DNA from: Gammaproteobacteria bacterium | GTDB taxonomy: Bacteria > Pseudomonadota > Gammaproteobacteria > HK1 | NCBI GenBank assembly: GCA_022822245.1 | Contig: JAJECB010000202.1 | Coordinates: forward strand, 1-17,424 | Direction of reading: 5' to 3' | DNA length: 17,424 nucleotides | Part shown: positions 8,569-16,816 of the stretch, piece after piece | How the letters are laid out: each line of letters starts with the position of its first letter | Numbering within the stretch: the first letter of the stretch is position 1 | The notes under the pieces: generated by a model | Seen by the model: the letters and a program-made list of their open reading frames with translations, nothing else | Told to the model about the DNA's origin: nothing | Databases searched by the model: none | Position numbers and translations under genes: made by a program

Positions 8569-8753
8569 CGCGCCCGGCGCGGCTATCTCACCGACTTCCC
8601 GCTGCGAATGTCCGTTCGCCCGCGGCCGCGGTTCGCGCTCTCCGGAGCCGCCCGGACACCGGGCTCGCCACCCGGTCGGCGTCGCTCGGCGCGTCCGGTC
8701 CGCCGCCGCGGCGCCCCGGCGCCCTCGCAACAAGAGTCGGTGCGGCAGCCACG

Positions 8754-9626
8754 CTAGCGCTCGCCGCCGCCCTGCGGATCCTTGAAGAAGTCGAAGAAGT
8801 CCGCGTCCGGCTGCAGCAGCAGCACGTCGGACTTGTTTCGGAACGACGCGGAATAGGCGTTGAGGCTGCGGTAGAAGCGGTAGAACTCGGGGTCGCGGGT
8901 GTAGGCCTTCGCGTAGATCTCCGTCGCCGACCCGTCCCCTTCACCCCGGGTCCGCTCCGCCTCCCGGGTCGCCTCCGCGATGAGGACCTCTCGGTCGCGC
9001 TCGGCCACCGCCCGGATCTTCTTCGCCTCTTCCTCGCCGCGCGAGCGCCTGTCCTTCGCGACCTCCGTTCGCTCCGCGGCCATGCGCTGGTAGACGGAGT
9101 TGCTCACCGCGTCCTCGAGGTCGATGCGCTTGATCCGGACATCGATGACCTCCATGCCGAGTCCCACCGCCTTCTCGTTGAGCGAGATGGTGAGCTCGCG
9201 CATGATCTCGGCCCGATCCTCGGCCACCACTTCGGGGATCGTGCGCCGGCCGAACGCGTCCTTGAGATCGGTCTGGTTGAGCGCGTGAAGGCGGGAGGCG
9301 CCCCGGCGCGCGCTGCCGCCGGTCGCGGTGAAGTATCGATTGACGTCCGAGATCCGCCACTTGACGTACGAGTCGACCTTGACGTTCTTCTTCTCCTTTG
9401 TGAGATAGAGCTCGGGGGCGGCATCCAGGGTCTGGATCCGCGCGTCGAACTTCTGAACGTCCTGGAAGAACGGCACCTTGAAGTGGATTCCGGGCCGGTA
9501 GTCGTCGCGCACGATCTTTCCGAGCTGGAAGAGGATGGCGCGCTCGCGCTCGCTGACCACGAACACCGCGAAGCTCACGACGATGGCCGCGATGACGACG
9601 ACGACGATTCCGATGCGAGCGCTCAT
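8754..9626 (-). CDS. hflC: HflC, subunit of the HflKC complex that modulates FtsH
   Basis: This is an SPFH/prohibitin-family membrane protein that forms a large periplasmic cage with HflK around the FtsH protease and limits its degradation of some membrane substrates. It has 290 residues. An N-terminal membrane helix spans about residues 4-24, followed by SERERAILFQLGKIV. The SPFH domain includes GIHFKVPFFQDVQKFDARIQ-type sequence and VDSYVKWRISDVNRYF. Next come VIDVRIKRIDL and a long charged helix (about 180-235; RMAAERTEVAKDRRSRGEEE). The C-terminus has DPEFYRFYRSLNAY and SDVLLLQPDADFFDFFK, as in other HflC proteins. Its ATG overlaps the hflK TGA (ATGA). It lacks the insert that makes E. 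coli HflC longer and resembles the shorter Pseudomonas form. Confidence 0.95.
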   Translation of the reverse strand: MSARIGIVVVVIAAIVVSFAVFVVSERERAILFQLGKIVRDDYRPGIHFKVPFFQDVQKFDARIQTLDAAPELYLTKEKKNVKVDSYVKWRISDVNRYFTATGGSARRGASRLHALNQTDLKDAFGRRTIPEVVAEDRAEIMRELTISLNEKAVGLGMEVIDVRIKRIDLEDAVSNSVYQRMAAERTEVAKDRRSRGEEEAKKIRAVAERDREVLIAEATREAERTRGEGDGSATEIYAKAYTRDPEFYRFYRSLNAYSASFRNKSDVLLLQPDADFFDFFKDPQGGGER

Positions 9627-10858
9627 TGACGTGACCTCCCTCGACCGCGATTGGAATCATCCGAAGCAGCCCGGCCCGGGCCGGCCCGCGTTCCGTCGAA
9701 CGACGATGCGGAGTCACCCGGGTCGTCCGTACGGGCGCTGCCCGTGAGCAGCTTGTCGAGGGGCACGTACAGCAGGTTGTTGCCGCCCTCGACGTCGAGC
9801 AGAACCTTCGTGGAGTTGCCGAGCACGTTCTGCATGGCATCGAGATAGAGCCGCTGCCGGGTCACCTCCGGCGCCTTGCGGTACTCCGTGAGGACGCTGA
9901 GGAATCGCGACGCGTCGCCCTGCGCCTCGTTGATCACCCGCTGCTTGTAGCCTTCGGCCTGCTGCAGCATGGCGTTCGCATCACCCCGGGCCCGAGGCAG
10001 AATCTGAGCCGCATAGGCGCGCGCCTCGTTCTTGTACCGCTCCTCGTCCTCCCGCGCCTTCACCGCGTCGGAGAATGCGTCGCGCACCTGGTTCGGCGGC
10101 TGCGCCTTCTGCATGTTGACGCTCGCGACGAGGAGGCCCGTTTCGTAGCGGTCGAGGATCTCCTGGGTGAGCTCGCGGACCTGCTCCGCGACGACCGACC
10201 GTCCGTCGGTCAGCACGTAGTCCATGATGTTCCGGCCCACCACCTCGCGGATGGCGCTCTCGGTCGCCTGGCGCAGCGTGAGGTCGGGGTCGCGAACCCG
10301 GAACAGGTAGTTCTGCGCGTCCTTGATCCGGTAGAGCACCGCGAACCCGACGTCCACGATGTTCTCGTCGCGGGTGAGCATGAGCGATTCGGGGGGCACC
10401 GACTGGTCCCCCGCGTCGCTCCGATAGCCGATCTCGGCGCGCCGGATCTGCTCCACGTTGACCTTCTCGACCGAGTCGATGAGGTAGGGAGCCCAGTGGG
10501 GACCGGGCCCGGTGGTATCGTGATAGCGGCCGAATCGAAGGACCACGCCCTCCTCGGCCGGCTCGACGATGTAGATGCCGGCGAGCCCCCAGCCCACGAG
10601 GAGGAGCGCGATGACGATGCCGACTCCACGGGTGCCGAAGGAACGAAGGCCTCCGCCCGCGCCGCCCGTACTCCCGCCGCCACCGGAGCCGCCGGGCCCG
10701 CCCGTGCCTCCCCGCCCCCGGAAGAGCCCCCGGAGCCGGCGCTGCAGGTTGCCGAGCAGCTCGTCGAGATCGGGCGGCCCTTGCTGCCCGCCGCGGTTGC
10801 CCCATGGATCACGGGGGTCGCGGCCGCTGCCGTTGCCGTCCGGCTGATTCCACGCCAT
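9623..10858 (-). CDS. hflK: HflK, subunit of the HflKC complex that modulates FtsH
   Basis: This is the SPFH-family partner of HflC, 411 residues. The N-terminus MAWNQPDGN matches E. coli HflK (MAWNQPGNN) and fixes the ATG at 10856-10858; AGGA lies about five bases upstream, and a second in-frame ATG six codons further up is less likely. A cytosolic leader with PPDLDELL and a Gly-rich stretch (about 48-72) precedes one membrane helix (about 78-98). The SPFH domain follows (EPAEEGVVLRFGRY, LTRDENIVDVGFAVLYRI, LRQATESAIREVVG). The helical region has PPNQVRDAFSDAVKAREDEE, and the final conserved segment is RLYLDAMQNVLGNSTKVLLD. It is preceded by a 178-bp gap with a candidate promoter and ends 4 bp inside hflC. 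Confidence 0.96.
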   Translation of the reverse strand: MAWNQPDGNGSGRDPRDPWGNRGGQQGPPDLDELLGNLQRRLRGLFRGRGGTGGPGGSGGGGSTGGAGGGLRSFGTRGVGIVIALLLVGWGLAGIYIVEPAEEGVVLRFGRYHDTTGPGPHWAPYLIDSVEKVNVEQIRRAEIGYRSDAGDQSVPPESLMLTRDENIVDVGFAVLYRIKDAQNYLFRVRDPDLTLRQATESAIREVVGRNIMDYVLTDGRSVVAEQVRELTQEILDRYETGLLVASVNMQKAQPPNQVRDAFSDAVKAREDEERYKNEARAYAAQILPRARGDANAMLQQAEGYKQRVINEAQGDASRFLSVLTEYRKAPEVTRQRLYLDAMQNVLGNSTKVLLDVEGGNNLLYVPLDKLLTGSARTDDPGDSASSFDGTRAGPGRAASDDSNRGRGRSRQ

Positions 10859-10910
10859 CGAGTCCTGTCCCTCCATCCCCGTCCGCGGGAACCCCCGCGC
10901 GCGAAGAACG

Positions 10911-10938
10911 GCTACAAAACGTGAATTTTGCCTGTCCA
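10911..10938 (-). promoter_or_regulatory. Candidate hflK promoter with inverted repeat
   Basis: On the minus strand TGGACA (10938-10933) and TGTAGC (10916-10911) are spaced by 16 bp, about 55 bp before the hflK start. The -35 match is good and the -10 match weak. The spacer holds CAAAA-N6-TTTTG (10915-10930), a perfect inverted repeat in an AT-rich patch that stands out in this GC-rich sequence. It could be an operator or simply a melted promoter core. Confidence 0.35.
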
Positions 10939-11036
10939 CGCCCCGGAAAGCCACCGGAAGCCCCGAGGCCGCGCGTGGCGCGGAAGGCCGCCGTGGATGC
11001 GCCCGGCCGGAGCCCGCGTTTCGCACCCGCGCGCGG

Positions 11037-12407
11037 TCAGGACGCCCCGGCGCCGGTCCCGAATCGGACCCCGGGCACGGACTGGCCCGCTTCTCCCGCC
11101 GACGCCGGGCCTTCCGCCAACCGCGCACATCGCCCGTCCAGACCCAGGCGCGCAAGGTCGCGATCGGCGATGCGGACTTCGACGATGGAGCCGCCGTCGT
11201 CGCACGGGCGCTCCTCAAGCACCGTGCCGAGCTCGTAGAGCCGCGCGCGCGTCCGGCCATCACCGGGCGGGAGGCGGAGCTCGCGGATCGGACAGGACGT
11301 CTCGAAGCGATCTCCGAGCGCGGCCCCGAGCGCCTCCACGCCCTCGCCGGTCCGCGCGGAGAGCCACACCCGACGGATCGCGCCGGTGTCGTCCCGCTTC
11401 GGCTCCGGCACCGGTCCGGCCCACCGGTCGACTTTGTTCATCACTTCGATCTGGGGGAGATCGCCGGCATCGATCCCGGCCAGCACCTCGTTCACCCGCT
11501 CGGCCCGTTCGCGCCCGTCCGGAGCGCTCGCATCGACGACGTGCAGCAGGAGATCCGCCTGCCGGGTCTCCTCGAGGGTGGCGCGGAAGGCGGCCACCAG
11601 CTCGTGCGGCAGGTCGCCGACGAACCCGACGGTGTCGACGAGGACGAGCGGACTCCCCGCCGGCAGGGTCAACCGGCGCAGCGTCGGATCGAGGGTTGCG
11701 AAGAGCTGGTCGGCCGCGTGCACCCCGGCCCCGGTCAGCCGGTTGAAGAGGGTCGACTTGCCCGCGTTGGTGTAGCCGACGAGCGAGACCACCGGCACCC
11801 CGGACCGCCGCCGGGGTCGGCGGTTGACCTCGCGCCGGCGTTCGACCGCGTCGAGCTGGCGCCCGATCCGCTCGATGCGCTTGCCGATGAGCCGCCGGTC
11901 GGTCTCGAGCTGCGTCTCGCCCGGACCGCGAAGGCCGATCCCGCCCCGCTGCCGCTCCAGGTGGGTCCACCCGCGCACGAGCCGGGTCGAGAGGTGGCGA
12001 AGCTGCGCGAGCTCGACCTGGAGGCGCCCCTCGAAGGTGCTCGCGCGCCGCGCGAAGATATCGAGGATGAGGCCGATTCGGTCGAGCACCCGGCACTTGA
12101 GGAGGGCCTCGAGATTGCGCTCCTGGGCCGGGCTGAGACGGTGGTTGAAGATGGCGAGCTCGATCGCGTCCTCCTCCACCCGCTCCCGGAGCTCCTCGGC
12201 CTTGCCGGCGCCCACGAAGTACCGCGGGTCGCGCCGGCGCGGGCCGGAGACGACGAGGGCCACCGGCTCCGCCCCGGTGGCGCGGACCAGCTCCTCGAAC
12301 TCCTCGGTGGCCCGTTCGGGGTCCTCGCCGCGAACCCCCGCGTGCACGAGAAGGGCCCGCGTTCCGGAGGAGGGTCGCTCGAACAGATCCGCGACCCCGC
12401 GCTTCAT
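11037..12407 (-). CDS. hflX: Ribosome-associated GTPase HflX
   Basis: HflX is a GTPase that binds 50S and 70S ribosomes and splits stalled ones, notably after heat stress. The protein has 456 residues. The N-terminal HflX-specific domain includes YFVGAGKAEEL and HRLSPAQERNLE. The coiled coil has TRLVRGWTHLERQRGG, and the glycine-rich loop GLRGPGETQLETDRR (158-172) is a family hallmark. The G domain shows G1 GYTNAGKST (211-219), G3 DTVGF (258-262), G4 NKVD (324-327) and SARTGEG (G5 region). A C-terminal domain of about 90 residues follows. ATG at 12405-12407 has GAGG four bases upstream. It is 64 bp downstream of hfq with a hairpin between, and 178 bp upstream of hflK. Confidence 0.96.
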   Translation of the reverse strand: MKRGVADLFERPSSGTRALLVHAGVRGEDPERATEEFEELVRATGAEPVALVVSGPRRRDPRYFVGAGKAEELRERVEEDAIELAIFNHRLSPAQERNLEALLKCRVLDRIGLILDIFARRASTFEGRLQVELAQLRHLSTRLVRGWTHLERQRGGIGLRGPGETQLETDRRLIGKRIERIGRQLDAVERRREVNRRPRRRSGVPVVSLVGYTNAGKSTLFNRLTGAGVHAADQLFATLDPTLRRLTLPAGSPLVLVDTVGFVGDLPHELVAAFRATLEETRQADLLLHVVDASAPDGRERAERVNEVLAGIDAGDLPQIEVMNKVDRWAGPVPEPKRDDTGAIRRVWLSARTGEGVEALGAALGDRFETSCPIRELRLPPGDGRTRARLYELGTVLEERPCDDGGSIVEVRIADRDLARLGLDGRCARLAEGPASAGEAGQSVPGVRFGTGAGAS

Positions 12408-12437
12408 TTCGCCTCGCGAGCCTCCGAGCGGCCGAAA

Positions 12438-12457
12438 CGCGGGTGGTCGGACCCGCG
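12438..12457 (-). terminator. Hairpin between hfq and hflX (possible attenuator)
   Basis: A perfect 7-bp stem CGCGGGT/ACCCGCG with a 6-nt loop is followed on the minus strand by TTTC. It lies 15 bp after the hfq stop. The T-tract is only three bases long, so it would at most be a weak or partial terminator that lets some transcripts continue into hflX. It could instead protect the hfq mRNA 3' end. Confidence 0.35.
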
Positions 12458-12471
12458 CACGGCGGCGCGGG

Positions 12472-12711
12472 CTATGAGGCCGCCTCCTCGGAGTCGTCGG
12501 GAAGGCGTACGTTTCGCGCCGGCACGATGGAGGAGATCGCGTGCTTGTAGATCATCTGGCTGACCGAGTTCTTGAGCAGGACCGCGAAGCGATCGAAGGA
12601 CTCGATGGTGCCCTGCAGCTTGATGCCGTTGACGAGGAAGATGGATACGGGAACGCCTTCCAGACGCAAGGTATTCAGGAACGGTTCCTGCAAGGGACGG
12701 CCCTCGTTCAC
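12472..12711 (-). CDS. hfq: RNA chaperone Hfq
   Basis: Hfq is a hexameric Sm-like RNA chaperone that pairs small RNAs with mRNAs. With the GTG start at 12709-12711 the protein has 79 residues and begins [16 protein letters not shown], aligning without gaps to E. coli MAKGQSLQDPFLNALR. An upstream in-frame GTG at 12735 would add eight residues but has no good ribosome-binding site. The Sm1 motif is [21 protein letters not shown] and Sm2 is [10 protein letters not shown], including the conserved KH pair; the proximal-face Gln/Phe/Lys residues (LQEPF, Q and F of IESFDRF) are kept. The C-terminal tail is short and acidic (DDSEEAAS). miaA lies 30 bp upstream and hflX 64 bp downstream. Confidence 0.96.
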   Translation of the reverse strand: MNEGRPLQEPFLNTLRLEGVPVSIFLVNGIKLQGTIESFDRFAVLLKNSVSQMIYKHAISSIVPARNVRLPDDSEEAAS

Positions 12712-12719
12712 TCGATCGT

Positions 12720-12723
12720 CTCC
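12720..12723 (-). promoter_or_regulatory. hfq: Ribosome-binding site deciding the hfq start
   Basis: GGAG on the minus strand lies 8 bases before GTG 12711 and inside the frame that would be read from GTG 12735. The farther GTG has only GGGAA directly next to it. This favours the 79-residue Hfq. Confidence 0.6.
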
Positions 12724-12741
12724 GCTTGTCGTCACTTCCCG

Positions 12742-13701
12742 TCATTGTAAGCGATTGGCGGACTCGCGAGGCTCGCCGGCGACATTACGCAAAATGTATC
12801 CGCGTGCGCGCAATTCGCCGCCAGCCGCCGGATCGAGCCAGCGGATTCCGGAGAGGGACCGGAGCCACGTGAGCTGCCGGCGGGCGAGCTGCCGAGTGGC
12901 CGCGATCGCCCGCTCCACCATCTCGGCGTGGTCGGACCGGCCTTGCAGATGATCCCAGACCTGGCGGTATCCCACCGCCCGCATCGAGGGGAGGTCCGGA
13001 CCCACCCCCGGGCGCGCCGCAAGGCCCCGCACCTCGTCCACGAGTCCCCGCCCGACCATCGCCCGGAATCGGGTGTCGATGGCTCGGTGCAGATCCCCCC
13101 GCTCGGCGGGGGCCACCGCGAGCCGGACGACCGGGCCGGCCGGGCCCGCCGGCCGGGGGCCGGACCGATGCCACTCGCTGAAACGCCGTCCCGAGACCTC
13201 GAAGACCTCCAGGGCCCGCTGGATGCGCTGCGCATCGTTGGGATGGACCCGCCGCGCCGCCTCCGGATCGACGGCAGCGAGGCGGGCGTGCAGCGCGGGC
13301 CATCCGCACCGTCCGGCTTCCGCCTCGAGCCGTTCCCGGACCGCCGGCGCCGCCCGTGGCAGGGGCGAAAGCCCCCGCTCGAGGGCGCGGAAGTAGAGCA
13401 GCGTCCCCCCGACGAGAAGCGGTATTCGTCCGTCGGCCCGGATCGACTCGATCTCGCGCATCGCGTCCCGGCGGAACTCGCCGGCCGAGTAGGTCTCGGT
13501 CACCTCGCGAATGTCGATGAGCCGGTGCGGGACCCGCGCGAGCACCTCGGGCGGCGGCTTTCCCGTCCCGATGTCCATGCCCCGGTAGACCATCGCGGAG
13601 TCCACGCTCACCAGCTCCGCCGGCAGCCGCTCCGCGAGCCGGAGCGCGAGGTCGGTCTTGCCGGCCGCGGTCGGCCCCATGAGGAGGACGACAGGGGTCA
13701 T
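12742..13701 (-). CDS. miaA: tRNA dimethylallyltransferase MiaA
   Basis: MiaA transfers a dimethylallyl group from DMAPP to N6 of A37 in tRNAs that read codons starting with U. The protein has 319 residues. The P-loop GPTAAGKT is at residues 9-16. The substrate motif VSVDSAMVYRGMDIGTGKP is at about 31-49, matching the usual DSxxVYRGMDIGTAKP. VGGTLLYFRAL, HPNDAQRIQRALEVFEVSG and the C-terminal AIAATRQLARRQLTWLR (tRNA-binding region) follow. ATG at 13699-13701 overlaps the mutL stop (ATGA); the frame remains open to 14724 in MutL antiphase, but that part is not MiaA-like. The gene ends 30 bp before hfq, the classical miaA-hfq arrangement. Confidence 0.96.
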   Translation of the reverse strand: MTPVVLLMGPTAAGKTDLALRLAERLPAELVSVDSAMVYRGMDIGTGKPPPEVLARVPHRLIDIREVTETYSAGEFRRDAMREIESIRADGRIPLLVGGTLLYFRALERGLSPLPRAAPAVRERLEAEAGRCGWPALHARLAAVDPEAARRVHPNDAQRIQRALEVFEVSGRRFSEWHRSGPRPAGPAGPVVRLAVAPAERGDLHRAIDTRFRAMVGRGLVDEVRGLAARPGVGPDLPSMRAVGYRQVWDHLQGRSDHAEMVERAIAATRQLARRQLTWLRSLSGIRWLDPAAGGELRARGYILRNVAGEPRESANRLQ

Positions 13702-15485
13702 CGGGCGAGGAGTCTCTCGGCCTCCCCTTCGCCGATCTCGCGCGCGACGGCCGCTCCGAGAACCTCCTTCGAAGGCCCGGAGAGAAGCTCCCCGAGCAGG
13801 GCGTCGCGCTCCGCGGGGACGGCCGGGACCGCGTCCGCGGCGCTCCGGGCGAGAACGTCCACGAGGTCCTCCGCGCGCGCCTCGATGACCGAGCGCGCGA
13901 GCTCGGCCGGCACGCAGTGGCGAAGCGCCCGTGGGACCTCGAGGAGGCTCGCGAGGCCTGGACCGACGCGGCGAATGTCGAGGCCGAACCGGGCGACCGA
14001 TTCCGCCTCGAACCGGTCGAGCACCGCCTCCGCGACCCGCGTCCGGCCGGGCACGAGGAGCGGGAACGAAGGCATCGGGCGGTCGTCGCTCGCGCGGCTG
14101 CAGGCCGCGCGGACGGCTTCCCCGAGCGCGCGCGGGAAGTCGATCAGGTGCACCCGGCCCTCGATGGCGACCACCGCGTAGCGCCCCGCGATCCATCCGA
14201 TGACGGGCTCCTCGCGCCCCCCGCCGCGCTCGGCGCGCCTCCCTGCCGGGCCGGGGGCGGGAGGCCGCGAAGCGGGCCGCGGGCGGTACCCCGGAGCGGC
14301 CCCTCCCGGTGGACCCCCGGATGCCTCCGGGGCGGGCGCGGGCGCTTCTCCCGTCGCCTGCCCGCGCGAGCCCGCCTCCGGATCGAGCCGCCCGGGGGGA
14401 GGCTCGGACCCGCGGTACGGAGGCGGTTCCGGCTCCCGGGCGGCGAAGCCGGCGAACCCCCCCGCGAGCGCGCGCCGAATCGCGGTGACGAGGAAGTCGT
14501 GCACCGCCCGCGGCTGCCGAAACCGCACCTCGTGCTTGCCCGGATGCACGTTGACGTCCACCAGGGCCGGGTCCATGGTGAGGAACAGCACCGAGACCGC
14601 GTCGCGGCCGGCCGGGAACCGGCCGTCCAGGGCAACCCGCACGGCATGCCCGAGCGCCCGGTCGCGGACCCCCCGTCCATTCAGGAAGAAGTATTGCCGG
14701 GGGGCGGAGCCCGTCCCGATCCACCCCCGAAGGTGCAGCCCGTCCGCCGCCGCCCCGACCGATGCCGCCGACGCCGCGAACCCGCGGCCGATGACTTCGT
14801 CGAGACGCCCCTCCTCGCTCCGCGCCCGAAAGACGGTGCGCCCGCCGTGGACCAGCCGGAACGCGACGTCCGGACGGGCGAGGGCGAGGCGCCGCACGAT
14901 GTCCGACACGTGCTGGAGCTCGGTGCGCTCCGCCCGCAGGAACCGCCGCCGGGCCGGCACGTTGTAGAAGAGGTCCTGCACGTCCACCGTCGTCCCCACC
15001 GGGTGGCGGGCCGGCTCCGGGTCGCCGCCCTCTCCGCGCACCCGCCAGCCGGAATCATCGCCGGCCGCGCGCGAAGTGAGGGCGAGCCTCGACACTGCCG
15101 CGATGCTCGCGAGCGCCTCGCCGCGGAACCCGAGACTGGCGACCCGAAAGAGGTCGTCGACGGAGGCGATCTTGCTCGTCGCATGGCGCTCGAGGGCGAG
15201 GGCGAGGTCCGGGCGCCGGATCCCGCCCCCGTCGTCGGTCACCCGGATGCGCCGGGCGCCGCCCGCCTCGAGCTCGACGGCGACGGTGCGCGCCCCCGCG
15301 TCGAGGCTGTTCTCGACGAGCTCCTTCACCACCGACGCGGGCCGTTCGACCACCTCTCCGGCCGCGAGCTGGCTCGCGACCTCCGGCGCGAGGCGCGCGA
15401 TCGCCGCCGCGACGGCCGGCTCCGGGCCGCCGCCGGCGAAACGCAGGGCGGGGTCGCCCCCGGATTCCGGGTTTCGCTCGCTCAC
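13698..15485 (-). CDS. mutL: DNA mismatch repair protein MutL (no endonuclease motif)
   Basis: MutL is the ATP-driven matchmaker of mismatch repair that links MutS to downstream nicking and unwinding. The protein has 595 residues (E. coli 615). The N-terminal GHKL ATPase has AAGEVVERPASVVKELVENS with general base Glu55 and Mg-binding Asn59, DDGGGI (84-89), ATSK and GFRGEALASI (119-128), and NVPARR. The transducer domain has VDVNVHPGKHEVRF. A Pro/Gly/Arg-rich linker spans about 346-428. The C-terminal dimerisation domain lacks DQHAxHERxxxE; the equivalent place reads DFPRALGE (449-456), as in E. coli-type MutL that depends on MutH for nicking. The GTG start at 15483-15485 overlaps the rlmD stop (GTGA) and gives a roughly 27-residue N-terminal extension relative to E. 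coli; no better start is visible. Confidence 0.95.
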   Translation of the reverse strand: MSERNPESGGDPALRFAGGGPEPAVAAAIARLAPEVASQLAAGEVVERPASVVKELVENSLDAGARTVAVELEAGGARRIRVTDDGGGIRRPDLALALERHATSKIASVDDLFRVASLGFRGEALASIAAVSRLALTSRAAGDDSGWRVRGEGGDPEPARHPVGTTVDVQDLFYNVPARRRFLRAERTELQHVSDIVRRLALARPDVAFRLVHGGRTVFRARSEEGRLDEVIGRGFAASAASVGAAADGLHLRGWIGTGSAPRQYFFLNGRGVRDRALGHAVRVALDGRFPAGRDAVSVLFLTMDPALVDVNVHPGKHEVRFRQPRAVHDFLVTAIRRALAGGFAGFAAREPEPPPYRGSEPPPGRLDPEAGSRGQATGEAPAPAPEASGGPPGGAAPGYRPRPASRPPAPGPAGRRAERGGGREEPVIGWIAGRYAVVAIEGRVHLIDFPRALGEAVRAACSRASDDRPMPSFPLLVPGRTRVAEAVLDRFEAESVARFGLDIRRVGPGLASLLEVPRALRHCVPAELARSVIEARAEDLVDVLARSAADAVPAVPAERDALLGELLSGPSKEVLGAAVAREIGEGEAERLLAR

Positions 15486-16816
15486 CCCGCGTCCCTCCCC
15501 GCGCCCCGCTCCAGGGTCGCGATGGACTCGACGTGCGAGGTATGCGGGAACATGTCGGCGAGGGCGAGCGCCCGCAGCCGATAGCCGAGGCCGCCCACGA
15601 GCCAGCCGAGGTCACGGGCGAAGGTCCCCGGATGGCACGATACGTACACGATCCGCTCCGGCCCCGGCCGGGGCAGCGAGCGCAGGACCTCCTCCGCGCC
15701 GGTCCGCGGAGGATCGAGGAGGAGCCGGTCCACCCCGCCCGCGAAGTGGGGGGCGAGCGCACCGGGGCGATCGAGATCGGCAGCGTGGAACTCGGCCCGT
15801 TCGAGCCGGTTCCGGCGCGCGTTCTCGCGGGCTCGCTCGACGAGCCTCGGATCGCCCTCGATTCCGGTCGCCGCCGCTCCCCGCGATGCGATCGCGAGGG
15901 TGAAGTTGCCGATCCCCGAGAAGAGGTCGAGCACCCGTCCCGCGGGCCGGAGCTCCTCGACCGCCCGCTCCACGAGCGCCGCGTTCACCTGCGCGTTCAC
16001 CTGGACGAAGTCGAGGGGATGGAATCCGAGCTCGAGCCCGAATCCGTTCAGCCGGTAGGAGAGTTCGAGGCCGCCCGCGAGCGCGGTCACCGTTTCCGGC
16101 CCGCCCGGCTGGAGGGCGACGCCGAGTCCGCTCGCGGCGGCGAAGCGGCGCAGGCGTTCGCGGTCGGCCGGCCCGAGGGGGTCGAGATGGCGGAACACGA
16201 GAGCCGCGCCTTCGTCGCCGGCGGCGAACTCGATCTGGGGGATCCGCTCACGGGCGTCGAGCGAGTCGACGAGCGAGCGCAGCTCGCCCACCCGCGGCCC
16301 CACCGCGGGGTGCAGCACCGCGCACGATTCGAGCACGGCCAGCCGGTTGCCGAACTTCTCGCGGAAGCCGACGAGGGCTCCCCCCTTTCCCGGCACGAAC
16401 CGCACCCCGAGCCGGGCCTTGCGCCGGTACCCGAAGCGCGGTCCGCGGATCGGGGGGGCGACACGCTCCGGCACGACCCCGTACGCCGCAAGGGCGGCGA
16501 GCACCTCCGCCTCCTTGGCCCGGAGGCCCGCGCCCGGGTCGAGATGCTGCCAGTCGCAGCCGCCGCATCCGTAGAAGTGCGGGCAGCGGGGCGCCACCCG
16601 ATCCGTCGCGGCGGCGAGCACCTCCACCACCTCCCCCTCGTCCTCGCGCTTGCGGCGCCGCCGGTAGCGGACCCGGAGCCGCTCGCCCGCGAGCGCACCC
16701 GGCACCCGGATCCGCCGGCCCCCGACCTCCCCGATCCCGCGACCGCGACCGTCCACCGACCGGATGTCGACCTCGATCGGCTCCGCCGGAAGCGGGAGTC
16801 GCCTAACTCGGCTCAC
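15482..16816 (-). CDS. rlmD: 23S rRNA (uracil-1939-C5)-methyltransferase RlmD
   Basis: RlmD uses SAM to methylate C5 of U1939 in 23S rRNA. The protein has 444 residues. An N-terminal TRAM domain (about 10-70; IRSVDGRGRGIGEVGGRRI) precedes the iron-sulfur cluster cysteines Cys78, Cys84 and Cys87 (CPHFYGCGGC) and Cys165. The SAM-binding motif LDLFSGIGNF is at 296-305. LDPPRTG is at 368-374, the catalytic nucleophile Cys394 lies in YVSCHP, and the general base Glu430 lies in HVESIATLE. The four-cysteine cluster favours RlmD over TrmA; RlmC cannot be fully excluded, but the TRAM domain supports RlmD. GTG at 16814-16816 gives a normal N-terminus and overlaps the preceding exonuclease by 14 bp; the in-frame extension upstream is non-homologous. 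It overlaps mutL by 4 bp. Confidence 0.92.
   Translation of the reverse strand: MSRVRRLPLPAEPIEVDIRSVDGRGRGIGEVGGRRIRVPGALAGERLRVRYRRRRKREDEGEVVEVLAAATDRVAPRCPHFYGCGGCDWQHLDPGAGLRAKEAEVLAALAAYGVVPERVAPPIRGPRFGYRRKARLGVRFVPGKGGALVGFREKFGNRLAVLESCAVLHPAVGPRVGELRSLVDSLDARERIPQIEFAAGDEGAALVFRHLDPLGPADRERLRRFAAASGLGVALQPGGPETVTALAGGLELSYRLNGFGLELGFHPLDFVQVNAQVNAALVERAVEELRPAGRVLDLFSGIGNFTLAIASRGAAATGIEGDPRLVERARENARRNRLERAEFHAADLDRPGALAPHFAGGVDRLLLDPPRTGAEEVLRSLPRPGPERIVYVSCHPGTFARDLGWLVGGLGYRLRALALADMFPHTSHVESIATLERGAGRDAG

Noticed and set aside
8569..8753. Terminator or small RNA in the 185-bp hflC-DUF2065 gap
   Set aside because: The best stem (8645-8666) has a 3-nt bulge and no T-tract, and no promoter-like boxes are visible; the gap is simply GC-rich.
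9285..9340. Possible frameshift in hflC where the sequence is less conserved (GGSARRGASRLHALNQ)
   Set aside because: Flanking parts are in the same frame, the length agrees with short-form HflC from Pseudomonas to within about one residue, and neither alternative frame gives a better match.
10859..11263. N-terminal extension of hflK to 11263
   Set aside because: It runs through the hflX 3' end and a non-coding gap; MAWNQP is the conserved HflK start.
13702..14724. A 660-codon version of miaA extending into mutL
   Set aside because: The added part is the mutL coding region in another frame and is Arg/Gly/Pro-rich; MiaA starts at MTPVVLLMGPTAAGKT.
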